This document shows positions 1-5,927 of a stretch of 5,927 bases of DNA, in pieces. The notes under the pieces are model-generated. The model made no database searches and was not told the DNA's origin. It saw only the letters and a list, made by a program, of their open reading frames with translations. The position numbers were made by a program, and so were the translations under genes. This stretch comes from Burkholderiaceae bacterium (GTDB lineage: Bacteria > Pseudomonadota > Gammaproteobacteria > Burkholderiales > Burkholderiaceae), in assembly GCA_017998575.1 (NCBI GenBank), contig JAGOCV010000256.1, forward strand, positions 1-5,927, in the 5' to 3' direction. Positions within the stretch are counted from its first letter, which is position 1. Each line of letters begins with the position of its first letter.

Positions 1-2
1 CG

Positions 3-5927
<5,925 letters not shown>

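Overview
The window lies entirely inside one very long plus-strand coding region: a multidomain type I polyketide synthase (PKS). The frame is open from base 3 to the last base (1975 codons) with no stop, so both gene ends appear to lie outside the window; the only alternative is that the ATG at base 6 is the true start. Residue n below is the codon beginning at base 3n.

The order is ketosynthase (KS, residues 17-441), KS-AT linker, acyltransferase (AT, 546-843), post-AT linker, dehydratase (DH, 908-1174), ketoreductase structural subdomain (psiKR, about 1193-1385), enoylreductase (ER, 1402-1709), catalytic ketoreductase (KR, 1720-1902), and a post-KR tail (1903-1975) that runs off the edge where an acyl carrier protein (ACP) would be expected. 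Every catalytic motif that could be checked by eye is intact. The module should therefore load an extender unit, condense it, and reduce the beta-carbon fully to a saturated methylene. No methyltransferase domain, second module or thioesterase is present within the window.

The DNA is very GC-rich. The PKS frame contains one TCA codon and no TTA or CTA, and this alone leaves a huge artefactual antisense frame open. Mixed GAA/GAG, some AAA and regular TTG leucine codons fit a high-GC Gram-negative such as a Burkholderiales betaproteobacterium slightly better than an actinomycete; this is a weak inference. KS-AT-DH-ER-KR is the order of mycocerosic-acid-synthase-like enzymes and of many fully reducing proteobacterial and myxobacterial modules.

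I found no RNA genes, mobile elements, CRISPR arrays, promoters or terminators, and there is no intergenic DNA. Nothing here amounts to a new biological system. The points most worth following are the hybrid YAFH motif in the AT and whether this single fully reducing module works iteratively.
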